From assembly GCA_964035575.1 (NCBI GenBank), contig OZ037879.1:1178001-1242000 (forward strand): DNA of 64,000 nt. Direction: 5' to 3'. Shown one piece after another: positions 29,708 to 40,541 of this stretch. A model generated the notes under the pieces. The model was not told where the DNA came from. It saw only the letters and a list, made by a program, of their open reading frames with translations, and ran no database searches. Numbering within the stretch: the first letter of the stretch is position 1; every line of letters starts with the position of its first letter. A program made the position numbers and the translations under genes. This stretch comes from Rhynchopus sp. YZ270_cl-10. Taxonomy: Eukaryota; Euglenozoa; Diplonemea; Diplonemida; Diplonemidae.

Positions 29708-31896
29708 ATGGACCAGAGTAACATCTACCAGCTCTGCTTCTATGGACAGGTATGGATCGTTTTGTTGTTGTGAACGTTTTTGTGTGCGTTCTAGTCTTTG
29801 ATTGAATAGTATATGACATTTGTTTTATGGGGTGACCCAGACAGCATTTGTGACAAAGAGACTGCCCATCAAACTGTTCCAGCGCGATAACGTTAAGTGG
29901 TAAAAGAGATGTACGAGAGGCATCTTTACCACTTTTCTCTTTATTTTTGTTAGAGAGGGGTGTGGTGTGTTTGGAATGCTAAAGCTTGGGGGTCTTGTAC
30001 CAATGTGTGGTATGTGAAACTATTTTTTTTCAGGTAAGCACGCTTGGTAATGTGATCGCGAAGGTCATCACCGGAGACAGCGATGCTGGCGACAGCGGTG
30101 AGGAGGACGAAGGAGGTAATGGTAATAATAGAGGGTCCCATCTCGGGGGTGCGGTGGTGTCGGGCAGCAGTGGGGCCACGGTTCCACGTGTGTCTGCTGG
30201 CGCTGCTGGCGGGACGGGCAAGGGGGCAACCCCTCAGCCCGGCCCACCCGCACCACCGCACGCGAGATGGGCAAACAGTGTGCCACAGAGTATCCCAGCA
30301 GCTGTGGCGCACAAACAACAGGCACGCACCCCACCGAACCACCCACACGTGGGCATCCTACACGGGTACGTGCCGTCACCTCCTTTAAGTTCCGTTCAGA
30401 TTAGTCCCAGTTTAGTTAGTACAACGCCGCTCTGTGGCGGGAGTGATGATATGGCAGACCGGCGGCGCTTTGTCAGGGAACTGCTGTCAAAGCCTGGCTG
30501 CGTCACACACGAGGACGATATGATGACATGCACCTCCAGGGAGATCAGTGAGGTGGGCTATCTGCTGCGCATGTATGTTCCCCCACCCCACCCCCCTTAT
30601 CCGCTTCCTTCCGAAAACCTTCAACAACTCTGGGATGTTCCTCAAATCCGCGCAAAAAACCTACATTTGAAACACAGGGAGAGGAGGAAGTGGAAGCTGC
30701 GCAACATACAAGGCCTCTCACCTGAGAAGTACGTCAAGTTTGCACTCTCCCCACTCCACTACGCCTGTGCCTCGGGAGACCCTGAGTGCATCACACTGCT
30801 CCTGCAGCAGGGCTGCATTGCAACGGAAAGTGCCTTCTACGGGTCGAAGTCGCTGACGTGCCTCGAGATGTTGGATGGCAGCGAGTATGTCTTTTGTTCT
30901 GCACATTCACCTCCCCGTTGTGGGGGGGGTGTTCACCTTTGCCTCGTCAAATTTACTCACAACCGCCTCCCCCGCAGCTATTTGCAGAGAGTGTTCATGT
31001 TTTGGCAGTCCCACGACTGCATGTGGACCCCTGCAACGCATGAGCTCTTCCCAGCAGAGGTCAGAAGGCATGCACGTCTGTTGTACTACTGCAATGCACA
31101 GAGGGGTAGTGCACGCAGGTATGTAGGATTTGTGCTTTTTTGCATATATTTTTTTTTCGCAATTCTGGAGGGTCCTCTCACTGTGCAAAGAAAAAGCTTG
31201 CTTCTGTATTGCCGCCGTGTTGCATATCTGACTCCCTCTTCCGCGGTTGTTGTTTGGCCTGCGGTGCATTTCAGGGTGTCCCCAAAAAGGAGGTTGGGGG
31301 TGGGGGGTTTTTTCCTGTCGCAGCGTGGTCCACGCAGTTTACCCCTTGCTGAAGGTGTGTGTGTTTGCGGTACACACTCCGGGTCCACACCGTCGGGCAT
31401 GGCTGCTAGGTGGAGGTCCAACCTCTCGAACTTCCGGCGTGGCTCACGTTGTGCTCCGGCTCCGCCGAAAGGTCAGGCTTGCTGGAGTGCTCTGGAAAAA
31501 TTTTCCAGGCGCAGCACGTATGGCTCGGACCGGAAGATACGTCTCGCACGATATAGATAGTAGGGTGATGCCGAAACCGTCATACGGGACAGCGCTTAAT
31601 ACGCCCTGAGCGTACTTAATACAACCCCTCGGTCTACTCCTCTGTCAGGCCATCAATCGCACGCCCCACCTTTGATCATTTTTTTCTCTCTCTCGAAAAT
31701 CTGAAAATTGATAGTCATGTGATTTTCCATACGTTCCACATATGGAGCTGTCCATGCCTTTGTTCTCGTGCCTATAACGTATGGATTAACACCTTTTCAC
31801 AGGCTTTGCGATGATCTTGTGGGAAACATTGCGCAGTACATTCCGTCCGACATTGTCTTCTCCTGCATGGAGAAGCGCAGGAGTCAAATGAAATGA
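29708..31896 (+). CDS. Small ankyrin-repeat protein, five exons
   Basis: Exons are 29708-29749, 30034-30572, 30678-30884, 30978-31118 and 31803-31896 (340 aa). All four joins keep frame, with GTATG donors and CAG acceptors. Exon 1 encodes MDQSNIYQLCFYGQ, continued by VSTLGNVIAKVITGDSD, the start of an ankyrin-type helix pair. A disordered Gly/Pro/Ser-rich stretch follows, then LSPLHYACASGDPECITLLL QQGC, a clear ankyrin repeat. The C-terminal part reads MWTPATHELFPAEVRRHARL, LYYCNAQRG, and after the last intron LCDDLVGNIAQYIPSDIVF. This W-P-x-x-H-x-x-FP ... L-x-D-D-L-V-x-x-I order resembles the short C-terminal module found after ankyrin repeats in many protist proteins (SOCS-box/F-box-like position), by inference. 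The last exon was found by this continuity. An extra small intron near 30368-30400 in exon 2 cannot be excluded. Confidence 0.82.
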
Positions 31897-32105
31897 GCCA
31901 AGAGACGTACCGTGCGTGGTGCGTGCCTGCATCCGAAGTCCCCTATTTTTTTTCCCTAAAAAGACCCCACAAAAAAGCCCTGTTTGCTTTACCTTTTGTC
32001 TGAGTTAACAAAAAAAAGTGTGGGTGCCAAAAAAGGAACCCGAAGAAGATAGAAGATAGAGCTCCCGTAGAAAATACAAAATTATATCAAAAAAAATGAT
32101 CAAGA

Positions 32106-32160
32106 AATAGTGGAGTTCATCCTCGGGTATCTACACTAATACAACCAAGTTTTCAAAAAA
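32106..32160 (+). repeat. Dispersed repeat R3
   Basis: AATAGTGGAGTTCATCCTCG then CTACACTAATACAACCAAGT and TTTTCAAAA; the middle differs from the other two copies. Confidence 0.7.
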
Positions 32161-32432
32161 AAAAAATAAAAAAAAAAGGTGTCTTTGTCTGTGTAGGCTC
32201 CTAAAATGAGATAGCAAAGGCAGGAAAAAAGGAAGGAGTGAAAAGGGGGTATGGGTCACACAGATTTTTCATTTGATTTTTTTTTGTTGTGTGCATAGTG
32301 CCAATTCATCTGTTCAACGTTCTCTCGCCCCCTTTTTTTTTTTGGTCGTTTTGGTTGATGTCTGCTCTGAGTCTGAACAGTTAAACGCGTTTTGTTAAAC
32401 AGTGTTTTTGTTCTATTATTTGATTAAAAGTT

Positions 32433-32485
32433 GGGGAACATTTTTGATCCCTATACCTATGCTATCAATTTATTGAATGCATAAT
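32433..32485 (+). repeat. Dispersed repeat R7
   Basis: GGGGAACATTTTTGATCCCT then CCTATGCTATCAATTTATTG, matching 24798-24845. Confidence 0.55.
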
Positions 32486-32603
32486 GATATGCTGTACTAC
32501 ATTCTTTGATTTTTGCTGTTGCTTTGCTTTGTAGTTCATCTGTTCTTTCAAGGAAACCTTTCATCGTAAAGTCAAATGAAGAGAGAAAAAGAAAAATTGA
32601 CAG

Positions 32604-32645
32604 TGGAGCTTGCATCGGATGGCAACTACACTATTCCAACAATTT
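32604..32645 (+). repeat. Dispersed repeat R6, short copy
   Basis: GTGGAGCTTGCATCGGATGG then CAACTACACTATTCCAACAA, a shortened form of the R6 core seen at 1660 and 51233. Confidence 0.5.
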
Positions 32646-33245
32646 TTCGAGGGGAAAAAAAGTTTCGGTGAGTAGTACAAAACAATTCGCCCGCCTCGGG
32701 TGGGCGATTGTCGGATACAGCATAAATGTTTCCTTTTCTCCCCCCCCTCCCCTTGTGATATACAAACTGTATTTTTAACAAACAAAAAAAAAACTCTGGA
32801 TTACCCCTTTTATGTTGATGTTTTGTGTTGTTTGAGTTTCGGGTCCCATTCATTCAACAAGTTTTTTTTTTGGTTGTATTGTGAAAAAAATGTTCGAATG
32901 TTGTGAGTTATCTTATATGTGTCTCCAAGTTCATTGTTTACATCCCCTCCCCTTCTCCTGTTTTTGCATGAAAATGAAAACAAAAAGAAACCAAAAATGT
33001 ATGGGTTTGAGGCAAGAAAAATATACATTTGTACACCGTGCAATTGTTTTTCTTTGCCCTTTTTGGGTATACGAATAGAGGTGAACAAGCCCCTATGGAA
33101 AAAAAGAGGAAAATCTTCGGATTTTTTATAAAGGTGTACAGGAATGTTGCCAAAAGAGCCAGCGCTTTACCCAAGCCCTTGTTGTCTCTTTTCTAAAAGA
33201 GATGCCATGCCTGGAAGCGCGGGAAATTCATTTTTCATTTATAAA

Positions 33246-33345
33246 GGTGACTAAGCACGAGAGTTGATGAATAACCAATGTTCAAAACATTAAGTAATCT
33301 AATCAGACTAAGCACGAGAGGCTTAGGTTCATTTTACCTTTTCTT
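33246..33345 (+). repeat. Two adjacent R2 copies
   Basis: AAGGTGACTAAGCACGAGAG (33246-33265, truncated) and, after 40 bases, GACTAAGCACGAGAGGCTTA then GGTTCATTTTACC (33307 on). Confidence 0.7.
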
Positions 33346-33729
33346 TAGTTTTTTTTTCTTACATTTATTAGTGTAAGTATGTTTGCTCATCTGAGCACCG
33401 ATAAAAGGAACAAAAAATGGGTTCCTTTTTCAACATACTTCCTTTACTTTAAGAACCGTATGTTGCTATGCTTGTACAATGTCAGTGCCGCTTAGGCGTA
33501 GTTGCCAAGCGGAGAGATTCTAGACCACGTTGCTGTTGTTGCCACCCTTTTAACCAGAAGAATCTGTCTTTTTAAAAGTGGCATTCGTCAGAAATGTGTG
33601 TTGAACAATCAAATGAATGGGTAATTCTGCACGAAAATATTACCTGTAGTACTCTAATTAGCTTGGCAATCCAAATAAGCAGGATTTTTTTTGGGGGCGC
33701 AATTTAGCTCCTTTTTTAATAGCACCAAT

Positions 33730-33828
33730 CAGAGGAAAACCACGAAATGGATGGTTTGGGGTTTTACCCCCACCCGGTCATGTACCAAGGTAACACTGTT
33801 CACGAGAGGGCTGTATTTCAAGTCAACC
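33730..33828 (+). repeat. Dispersed repeat R1
   Basis: AACCACGAAATGGATGG, CCCGGTCATGTACCAAGGTA, ACACTGTTCACGAGAGGGCT, GTATTTCAAGTC. Confidence 0.75.
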
Positions 33829-34021
33829 TTTTTTTTTGGGACGCCAAACATAATTAGAGTGCTGTAGTGATATTTGCTATTGACGCTATTGAGGGAAGAG
33901 TAGTATGGTGGGCAGCTCCTGACGTGGCCAAGGGAACTTCGCCCAGAGTGTGTGTGGTGGAGAAGTGGCTCTCAGATCGAGCTCTCTCTTTTTTGTTCAA
34001 AGGTGACTTACCTTGTCCTTT

Positions 34022-34086
34022 CTGTGCTTAGTTACCTTAAAGGTGACTAAGCACAGAGAGGCTTAGGTTCATCTCATAAGCTTTTC
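34022..34086 (+). repeat. R2 copy with a mirrored partial copy in front
   Basis: AAAGGTGACTAAGCACAGAG then AGGCTTAGGTTCATCTCATA begins at 34040. The preceding 19 bases (TCTGTGCTTAGTTACCTT) are its near-perfect inverse, forming a palindrome of about 40 bp. This is the only reversed R2 piece I found. Confidence 0.7.
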
Positions 34087-34721
34087 TGTGTTTTTGTTTG
34101 TTTTATTATTTTGTTTTTTGGCACAATCCGTGTGCCATGTGTACTACAGATAGCGTCGATGTGGGAAAAAAGAAGTATGATATCTAAAAAAATCCAAAAA
34201 AAAAGCAAAAAACAAAACTAAACCAAAAAAATAAATAAACAGGGGGGCGCAGCTTTTTCTCTTCTTGCTTTTGTCTGAGATTTTTTTTTGGCTCAAAAAT
34301 CGCGTTAAACGGTTTGTTCCTTCCCTCCCCTCGTTGGGGATGAAGTGATAGTTTCACGATTCGCAAAAGATACTTAGGCGAGGGAATTAAAAAAAAATGC
34401 ATTTTTTTTTTTCAACAACACAAAGTATGGTTTCATAAAGCAAAGAGAGTAAAAAGGAAAGTGGGTATACATGGGCAAAGCTGCTTTCAATTTTCTTTTT
34501 TGAGGGGTGAACAAAAAAACACCACGATCGAACGAAAAAAAATCTGACAGATTTAATGGAAAAAAAAGGGTAAAGTTCTGGAGAATGATTAAATGGAATA
34601 TGCGTATCTCTTCTCCACTGCCCCCTTCGAGTTCTTTTGAACTCTGAAACACACTTTTTTTTTTGGTATTTTCTTCAAAAAAAAGGATACAGGGAAACAA
34701 AAACTGACACAGTTACCTTAG

Positions 34722-34903
34722 GCATGCACTCGATGCGAGTCGCATGCGAGAATCAGTCGCATTGTCGCACACCATTATCGCACCATTATCGCTCACGTAG
34801 CAGGATTTTGGTCGTGCGAGAGTGAGCGATAATTGTGCGATAATTTTTCGCCAAACCAGAATTGTGCGAGAATGCGAGAATGCGACTCGCATCGGGTGTA
34901 TGC
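34722..34903. mobile_element. Small inverted-repeat element with ATTATCGC/TGCGAG units
   Basis: A 182 bp element. The left end GCATGCACTCGATGCGAGTC then GCAT mirrors the right end (ATGCGACTCGCATCGGGTGT then ATGC) with two mismatches. Inner CATTATCGC and GCGATAAT units also pair across the centre, so the whole segment folds on itself. No target duplication was recognised, so assignment to a transposon group is open. Confidence 0.65.
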
Positions 34904-35375
34904 TTCGGGTGGCTTTGTGTACCAGAAACCGTCTTAAAAGCGTGAATTGTCGATACAACAAGAGGGAAAGCATCCCTACAACGTAACCACCAACGGTCAG
35001 GGCAACTGATACCTACTGCCTTTTTGATGCTTTGCTGAGTTTTCAGAAATATCGGGGTAAGTAATAATAGGGTACAGTCCACTAAGAGGTGCTACGTGCT
35101 GCAAAGGAAGAGCAACTGTAATGATGGTATCCTTCCTTCTCGTTTGATCACACAAAAAACAAAAAAAAAAAAATCTAAAAATAACGATGGTATCTTGCAC
35201 CTTCACCTTTCCATCCCCCCAAGATATTTGCTTCAAAAATTTTCAAAAAAAGCACAAAAAAAAAGTACAAAAAAAACACAGACGCAACAATACCGTTCTT
35301 CCCTCATACCAACCACCCTTCTCTCTTTTTCCTGTCTCTATCAATTATGGGCCCTTATGCGTAGGAAGAACCTTA

Positions 35376-35504
35376 CTGGGGGGGGGGGTCGAATATAAGA
35401 AACGGTATCTTATATTTAACTTTTAGTTTTATTAGTGACAGAGTCTTCATATAAAACTAAAATTTAAATCTAAGATACCCTTTCTTATATTCGACCCCCC
35501 CCAG
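35376..35504. mobile_element. Fold-back element with TA flanks (Tc1/mariner-like MITE)
   Basis: A 129 bp element. CTGGGGGGGGGGGTCGAATA then TAAGAAACGGTATCTTATA at left is mirrored at right (TATTCGACCCCCCCCAG) for about 55 bp per arm with few differences. A TA dinucleotide lies on each side (35374-35375 and 35505-35506), as expected for Tc1/mariner-type insertion. No coding capacity. Confidence 0.78.
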
Positions 35505-35588
35505 TAAGATGGTGTCCAACACATAGCAACTCAAACACTCAAGCACCAAGGTTTAGGAGCACCTTGGAGCAAAAACGCAAAAAGGAAA

Positions 35589-35738
35589 ATGGAGCTTGCA
35601 CAGCTTGCACAGCTTGCACAGCTTGCACAGCTTGCACAGCTTGCACAGCTTGCACAGCTTGCACAGCTTGCAACCGTTCTATTTTCCAACAAATTTATTG
35701 ACGTCTATACCTTCCGTAGTACAAAAGGCTTCGACTAA
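35589..35738 (+). repeat. Expanded nonamer array (AGCTTGCAC) within an R6-like repeat
   Basis: About nine tandem copies of CTTGCACAG are followed by CAACCGTTCTATTTTCCAAC then AAATTTATT, which matches the R6 frame (GGAG-TTGCA ... CCAACAATTT). Because the unit is 9 bp, an open frame of 49 codons (Met-Glu then Leu-Ala-Gln repeats) passes through it. I regard it as an expanded repeat, not a gene. Confidence 0.65.
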
Positions 35739-35959
35739 CATTGAGTACAGACCCTAGCAGTGTTGTTGCCACAAAAAAATTCTGTTGACTTTCTCACGTT
35801 CACACACTTCACCACACACCCCTTTTTTTACCCCCTCAAAACCCCCCCCTCATCCATCACATACAGCAACAGCTCAGAAAACCCCCCCTCAGTGGGGGGT
35901 TGTTCTACCTTGATTCTTTCTCTCTCTCTCTTTTATTTTTCTCTTCTTTTTCTCTTCAT

Positions 35960-37648
35960 ATGGAAATAGCAGGAGGGCTGCGAGAGCTCTATTCATTATA
36001 CCGATGCGGGGCTTTAACGTACGAAGAATACCAGGACGCGAAACGGGTTGTTTTGAGCACCGCATCTGCCCCTTTTGGGGGTGTGACTGCCCCTCTGCCG
36101 GCTGTTCAGAGTTTGCCCCCTGCTCCTCCAATTGAAGCTGTCCCGCCCGCACCATCTCTCCCTCAAGAGACGCCACCACTTCTGCATGCAGAGATTCCGT
36201 TGGAGGCAAAGCCAATCGAGAGAGAGGTAGCGCAACCCAGGCGTGTCTCGCAGTCGCCACCGTCGTTTCAAAGATGCGCGGACCTCATGGACGAAGCGTC
36301 GAAGCTGATTGGCAGGCTCGAGCGTGACGCTCTTCCAGATCCTGAGCCTGTGAAGGTGGAGAGTATAGCGCATTACGCAGCGCCGCTTCCTACGGTGCTT
36401 CCGGAGAGCGAGAGAGAACGGCAATTTGTACCGCAAATTGCGTTGCCGCAGGCAGGGCCGGTGGTGCCATTGCAGCAGTTTTCTGACCCTTTGGAGGAAG
36501 CTGCGAGGACGCGAGCAGTTGCGGTGTCGAAGTTTGAGCAGGCCATCGCGAATGACCTCGCGTTGCTGAAGAGCGCTGCGGAAGGGATGAAGACGACCTC
36601 GGCAGGGCCGTTGCCACCGCCGCCGCTTTCTCCTGAACCTAGCAGCTTCGTTGCAGGGCATGTGGTGGACGAAGCGCAGGCGCTACCCCCAGCCCCGGTG
36701 CTTTCCTTTGAAGCGTCGTATCTGAAGCATCTGGACGCAGCAGGCTCGGTCAGTCCAGAGCGGTCGGTGTCGTTGCATAAGTCAATCTCTGCGGCGCAGC
36801 GTCTTCGTATTCCGCAAGAAGACCCGGTGCCAAGTGTCGCACCAAGCATGCTGTGGGACACAGCGTTGTGCAGAGGTGTGCATGTCTCCGCAGATGCGAG
36901 GGAGGCTACCTGTACCGGGGGGGTGGAAGGTGCGGTGTCGCATGTCATGGTTGGGACGTCGCCGTTTGACCCGTTCGTGGTGCGTGCCCTCCCGCAGCGT
37001 ACCTTCGAGTGGTCGGTGGTGCTGCTTCTGCGTACAGCGAACTGCAAGGAGGTGTTGGTCGGGATGACGGGGCGGGGTGTGGCAGGGACTGCGACGTATG
37101 TGCTCCGTGGGGACGGGTGTGCGCTCTCGGAGCAGCCGAACGGAACGCATGTCGCGCAGCACTACTCACCACCTCTGGGGGAGCTGTCGCAGCGTGGGAT
37201 CACAACAGTCTGCGTGACCTGTCGTATTGTGGACTCTACGCTTTCGTTTAATGTAGATGGTATGGTGTAAATGGTTTGATATGAAAAAAAAGATATCCAC
37301 ATTTGTCCTGGGAAGCTAAGTTTCCCCCCCAGAGTTGACGGGATGCCAATTGTGATGATTTTTTTGATTTCCTCAAATTTAATCGAATGAGGAAAAAAAG
37401 GATTTTTGTTGTGTCTACAAAAGAGACAGCTATTCTTGCACAATATGGTGTAGCATTCGTCTTAGGGCTTTCTTTTCTTTTAGTATTGATCTGCACAAAA
37501 ACCCACTCACACAACAACCCCTACAGGACGTGAACTAGGGAAAGCCTTCGACCTGCCATCACACCTCCTCTTCTACCCTATGGTTGTCCTCTGCAGCGAA
37601 GGCGAAGCAGCGCTCCTCCCACGACAAGACGCCGTCATAGTAAAGTGA
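35960..37648 (+). CDS. Proline-rich protein with C-terminal SPRY-like domain, two exons
   Basis: Exons 35960-37259 and 37527-37648 (473 aa from this start). The donor is GTATGG and the acceptor CTACAG; the join VDG|RELGKAFDLP restores the VDGxxxG turn usual near the end of SPRY/B30.2 domains. The N terminus (LRELYSLYRCGALTYEEYQD) matches the SHOCT-type short helical motif (L-x-x-L-x-x-x-G-x-L-T-x-E-E-Y). A Pro/Ala-rich low-complexity middle (roughly 45-290) follows. Residues about 298-465 form the SPRY-like domain (FEWSVVLLLRTANCKEVLVG ... FNVDGRELGKAF, ending FYPMVVLCSEGE). SPRY domains bind partner proteins; the partner is unknown. The start is uncertain: the ATG sits inside a pyrimidine tract followed by AAATAG at 35969, so the true exon may begin at 35970 with a start further upstream. 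Confidence 0.8.
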
Positions 37649-38249
37649 ACAACGTTGCCACACCTACTTTCCCCCCCCTAAATTACTCTTTCCCCCCCAT
37701 TTTTTTTTGTCAATATCATTTTTTTTTTGTACAGTTTTGACAAAAAAAAACCACGCTCTTTTTTGTTGTATAGACAGCGTATGTTTTTGTGTACTGTGTG
37801 TAATATGCGTTTTTTGTTTTTTGCTAATTATTTTTCAAATTTTTGATAGGGCTGTGTGTTTTTTTTTTTTTTTGTACACCAACACTTCGCCCCCACACAA
37901 TGTAGAATAGAACGTCTATGATTCATTTTTGTATATTTTTTGAGCTCTCCACTTTCCCATCCACACCCAACCACCAAAACCCCTCAGAACCACACAAAAA
38001 AAAACCCAAAAAAAATGAGGTAAATTTCTCACACCCAACCTCACACAAAAAAGCACCTTTCTTTTTGTACACCTCGCATTTTTTTATTTTCTACTCTCCC
38101 CCTCCTTCCCCTCCCCCCTCCCCCTCCCTCTTCTCCCTTCTGCATTGTCACTATCTTTTTGACAGGATTCTGCAAACCTCCCTCCTCCTCCCCTCTCCCC
38201 TCTTTTCCTAGCCCTTTTCATCTTGGAATTTCCATTTTTTCATTTCCCG
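37649..38249. other. Spacer
   Basis: AT- and C-rich simple sequence, with long C/T tracts near 38090-38160. TTTGACAG at 38165 is an acceptor candidate 84 bases before the next start. No gene or repeat family was recognised. Confidence 0.55.
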
Positions 38250-40541
38250 ATGAAGACCCACCATGATGAAGATGATGGCAGTGATGAGGAGGTTCGTTGG
38301 GACACCGATGGGGGTGCGCAGGCGTGGGACGACCTTTTGCGGAGCTATAGACAGAACCTTGAGGATCGGGTACGTCCGCAGCACACTACTACCACCACCA
38401 CCACAACCACCACCACCACTGGCCACATCGCACCAAATGCTCCAGAGTCTCCAGAGACCGACTTCATAGGAGCAACCGTCAAAATGGAGGATCTCTCCCA
38501 ATGCACAAACGCAACCCAACCTGGTTCCGGGTCTGGAGGGGGGTCCGGCATGCTGTTTTCAGAGGTGCCTCGACAGAAGGTCAGTTTAACTGCGCTTTCC
38601 TCCACCCCACAACAGATTTCTCGGTTGCCTGGAGGGCCTCCGCTGAGTGGTGCATCTTCGAACGATGATTTTTTGGATTTTTTTCCAGAATGGCGTCCAG
38701 AAGAACCAAAGGAGCTAGAAGAAGTTCAACTAAAAGCTAAACCGAAACCTGCTGCAAAGGGGAACAGAAATGCTCAAAATTCGCGAAAAAATGCGGCGCG
38801 GATTGCGAAAGAGATGCTTCAAGAGACTAACATCGCGAATCGCAGAGTGGTGGAGATTGGAGAGTTTGAAGAGCTGAAGCCGTGGCGTGAGACTATCATT
38901 GTGGACAACAATACACCGCATTCCTCTCAAATACCGATGCGTAGGAGGAACAATGCCTGCAGATTCGACCGTCTAGAAGGGGTCATGCATCCTAATAACA
39001 CTCCACGCAAACCGCGTTCTGCTCCGCCAATCGATGCGATAATTCCTCCTTCACCAGCAGCTACTCCACAAAAGGTTATCCATGACCCAGTAATGACACC
39101 GCAAAGCATCGACCGAGCCCAAGAGGACCCAATATGTGAAGACCATGAGGAGCGTCTTGTCAAACAGCTCGCGTTTGACGCGATAGAGGATCCGGATGAG
39201 AATGTACCAAAAAGTGGGGGAAAACGCAAGCGTGAGGATGCTTCCGTGCAGGACAACATGAGGAGACAGCGTCTGAGGGAGAAGAACCTTGAGGTGTTTG
39301 CGAATATGGCGATGGACCACAACCCACTGGGCAACACCCTGCCCTTCGCCCCAGGACGCAACCTTGTTTCTGCAAGGCACCTTGGGGGGAACCCCGCCGC
39401 AGACCGTATCGTATCCTCATTGGATCAGATTGATTCGCAAGACGACCCTTCGTTCCTCGCGATGGAGCAGGCCCGCACCAAACAACGCCGTGAAGACAAC
39501 CTCCAACGCCTCCAACACTGGGACGAAGGCCCCGACGACGGCAACGTCCCCAAAGCACTTCTCCAACACCAGCTTCAACACCTACCTTACGTCTCCGAGC
39601 AAGGTCTTGCTGCAGCCACAGGATATTTCCTGCCTCCTGCAGGCGATCACCCCGGAGGTGAACCGCAAACAACAAAGGCAAGCGCCGTTTTATCCCCGCA
39701 TTTTGCACATTTTGTTACCGATGAAATTGCCCGCCGCTTTAAAGTCTCGCACTCTCTTCTCCGGAGTAAAGGCCCTGGTCAGTTAACCGGGTTTTTACAA
39801 CGTGTAATCAAAAACCTTTCGTATGCGAACAACCTCAGGATCCGGTACGTCCAAGACAGCCTCGCGAACCTTGCAGAGCAGCTCAAACTCAGTGGCGCCT
39901 CCGCTACCAATGAAGACGTCACCTCGCGGATCTCCTCCATCCTCCAGGCAGACCACACCAGCAGGCACACCCCCGTTGCCATGCACGGCGTCTTCCTCTC
40001 TGCACCTGCCTCCACTTCCACATCCACCTCTTCCCTTAGCACAAAGCCTTCTGGTCCTATCAAGCTTCGTCTTACTAAGGAGCTTGCAAAAGGGGGTGCA
40101 CGGAGTCTTGCGACAAGATGTGTGGATGATGGGGGGCGGCGGGTGGCAGAGACGGAGGTAGTGCATTTGGTGTTGACGACGCATCAGGTGGGGGTGCTTG
40201 CTCCGTTGACGGAGGGGGATGATGTGTTGGTGTTCCCTCCGTTTGTCATGAGAAGTGTGTGCAAAGGTCGTAGTGTTGTGACCGGGGCAGACATAGTACA
40301 GCCGGTGCGTAACTCCTCACCATTCTCAGGTGGTGCGAGTGGTGCGCATCAAGCCATGCTCCTCAACCTCGCCCTCCAAGGCGGTGAACAGCAACCCTTC
40401 TCCACCCGCCTCGGCCTCCAGGCTACACCGGACCTAGAGGAATGGGAGACGGTGACGCATGATGAGTGGGAGATTGGGGCAGATATGTGGGCAAGGATTG
40501 ATGCGATGATACAGGCTACAGCGGACCCGGTTGTAGATTGA
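38250..40541 (+). CDS. Large protein of unknown function, probably nuclear
   Basis: A single exon of 763 aa from the first in-frame ATG (38250). There is an acidic His/Asp-rich N terminus, then a Thr run of about 11 residues from ACC repeats, Ser/Pro-rich linkers and basic patches (GGKRKREDASV near 330) of nuclear-localisation type. Conserved-looking blocks come later: HFVTDEIARRFKVSHSLLRS (about 490), an alpha-helical LTGFLQRVIKNLSYANNLRI, and near 650-690 a beta-rich stretch (VVHLVLTTHQVGVLAPLTEG then DDVLVFPPFV) that looks like an OB-type barrel strand pair of the kind seen in genome-maintenance proteins. That comparison is inference only. There is no membrane or signal sequence, and no intron was found. 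Confidence 0.75.
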   Translation: MKTHHDEDDGSDEEVRWDTDGGAQAWDDLLRSYRQNLEDRVRPQHTTTTTTTTTTTTGHIAPNAPESPETDFIGATVKMEDLSQCTNATQPGSGSGGGSGMLFSEVPRQKVSLTALSSTPQQISRLPGGPPLSGASSNDDFLDFFPEWRPEEPKELEEVQLKAKPKPAAKGNRNAQNSRKNAARIAKEMLQETNIANRRVVEIGEFEELKPWRETIIVDNNTPHSSQIPMRRRNNACRFDRLEGVMHPNNTPRKPRSAPPIDAIIPPSPAATPQKVIHDPVMTPQSIDRAQEDPICEDHEERLVKQLAFDAIEDPDENVPKSGGKRKREDASVQDNMRRQRLREKNLEVFANMAMDHNPLGNTLPFAPGRNLVSARHLGGNPAADRIVSSLDQIDSQDDPSFLAMEQARTKQRREDNLQRLQHWDEGPDDGNVPKALLQHQLQHLPYVSEQGLAAATGYFLPPAGDHPGGEPQTTKASAVLSPHFAHFVTDEIARRFKVSHSLLRSKGPGQLTGFLQRVIKNLSYANNLRIRYVQDSLANLAEQLKLSGASATNEDVTSRISSILQADHTSRHTPVAMHGVFLSAPASTSTSTSSLSTKPSGPIKLRLTKELAKGGARSLATRCVDDGGRRVAETEVVHLVLTTHQVGVLAPLTEGDDVLVFPPFVMRSVCKGRSVVTGADIVQPVRNSSPFSGGASGAHQAMLLNLALQGGEQQPFSTRLGLQATPDLEEWETVTHDEWEIGADMWARIDAMIQATADPVVD

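Larger units (their letters stand above)
31897..35959. other. 4 kb repeat-rich gene-free region
   Basis: No gene is supported. In order it holds R3, R7, R6, two R2 copies, R1, R2 with a mirrored partial copy, an inverted-repeat element (34722-34903), a TA-flanked element (35376-35504) and a nonamer array (35589 on). It is the largest repeat cluster in the window. A patch near 33490-33525 resembles a tRNA A box by eye but lacks a partner (see rejected items). Confidence 0.6.

Noticed and set aside
33490-33530. tRNA-like A box (GTTGCCAAGCGG) resembling a Leu or Ser tRNA start
   Set aside because: No B box or closing acceptor stem within 100 bases downstream; probably chance.
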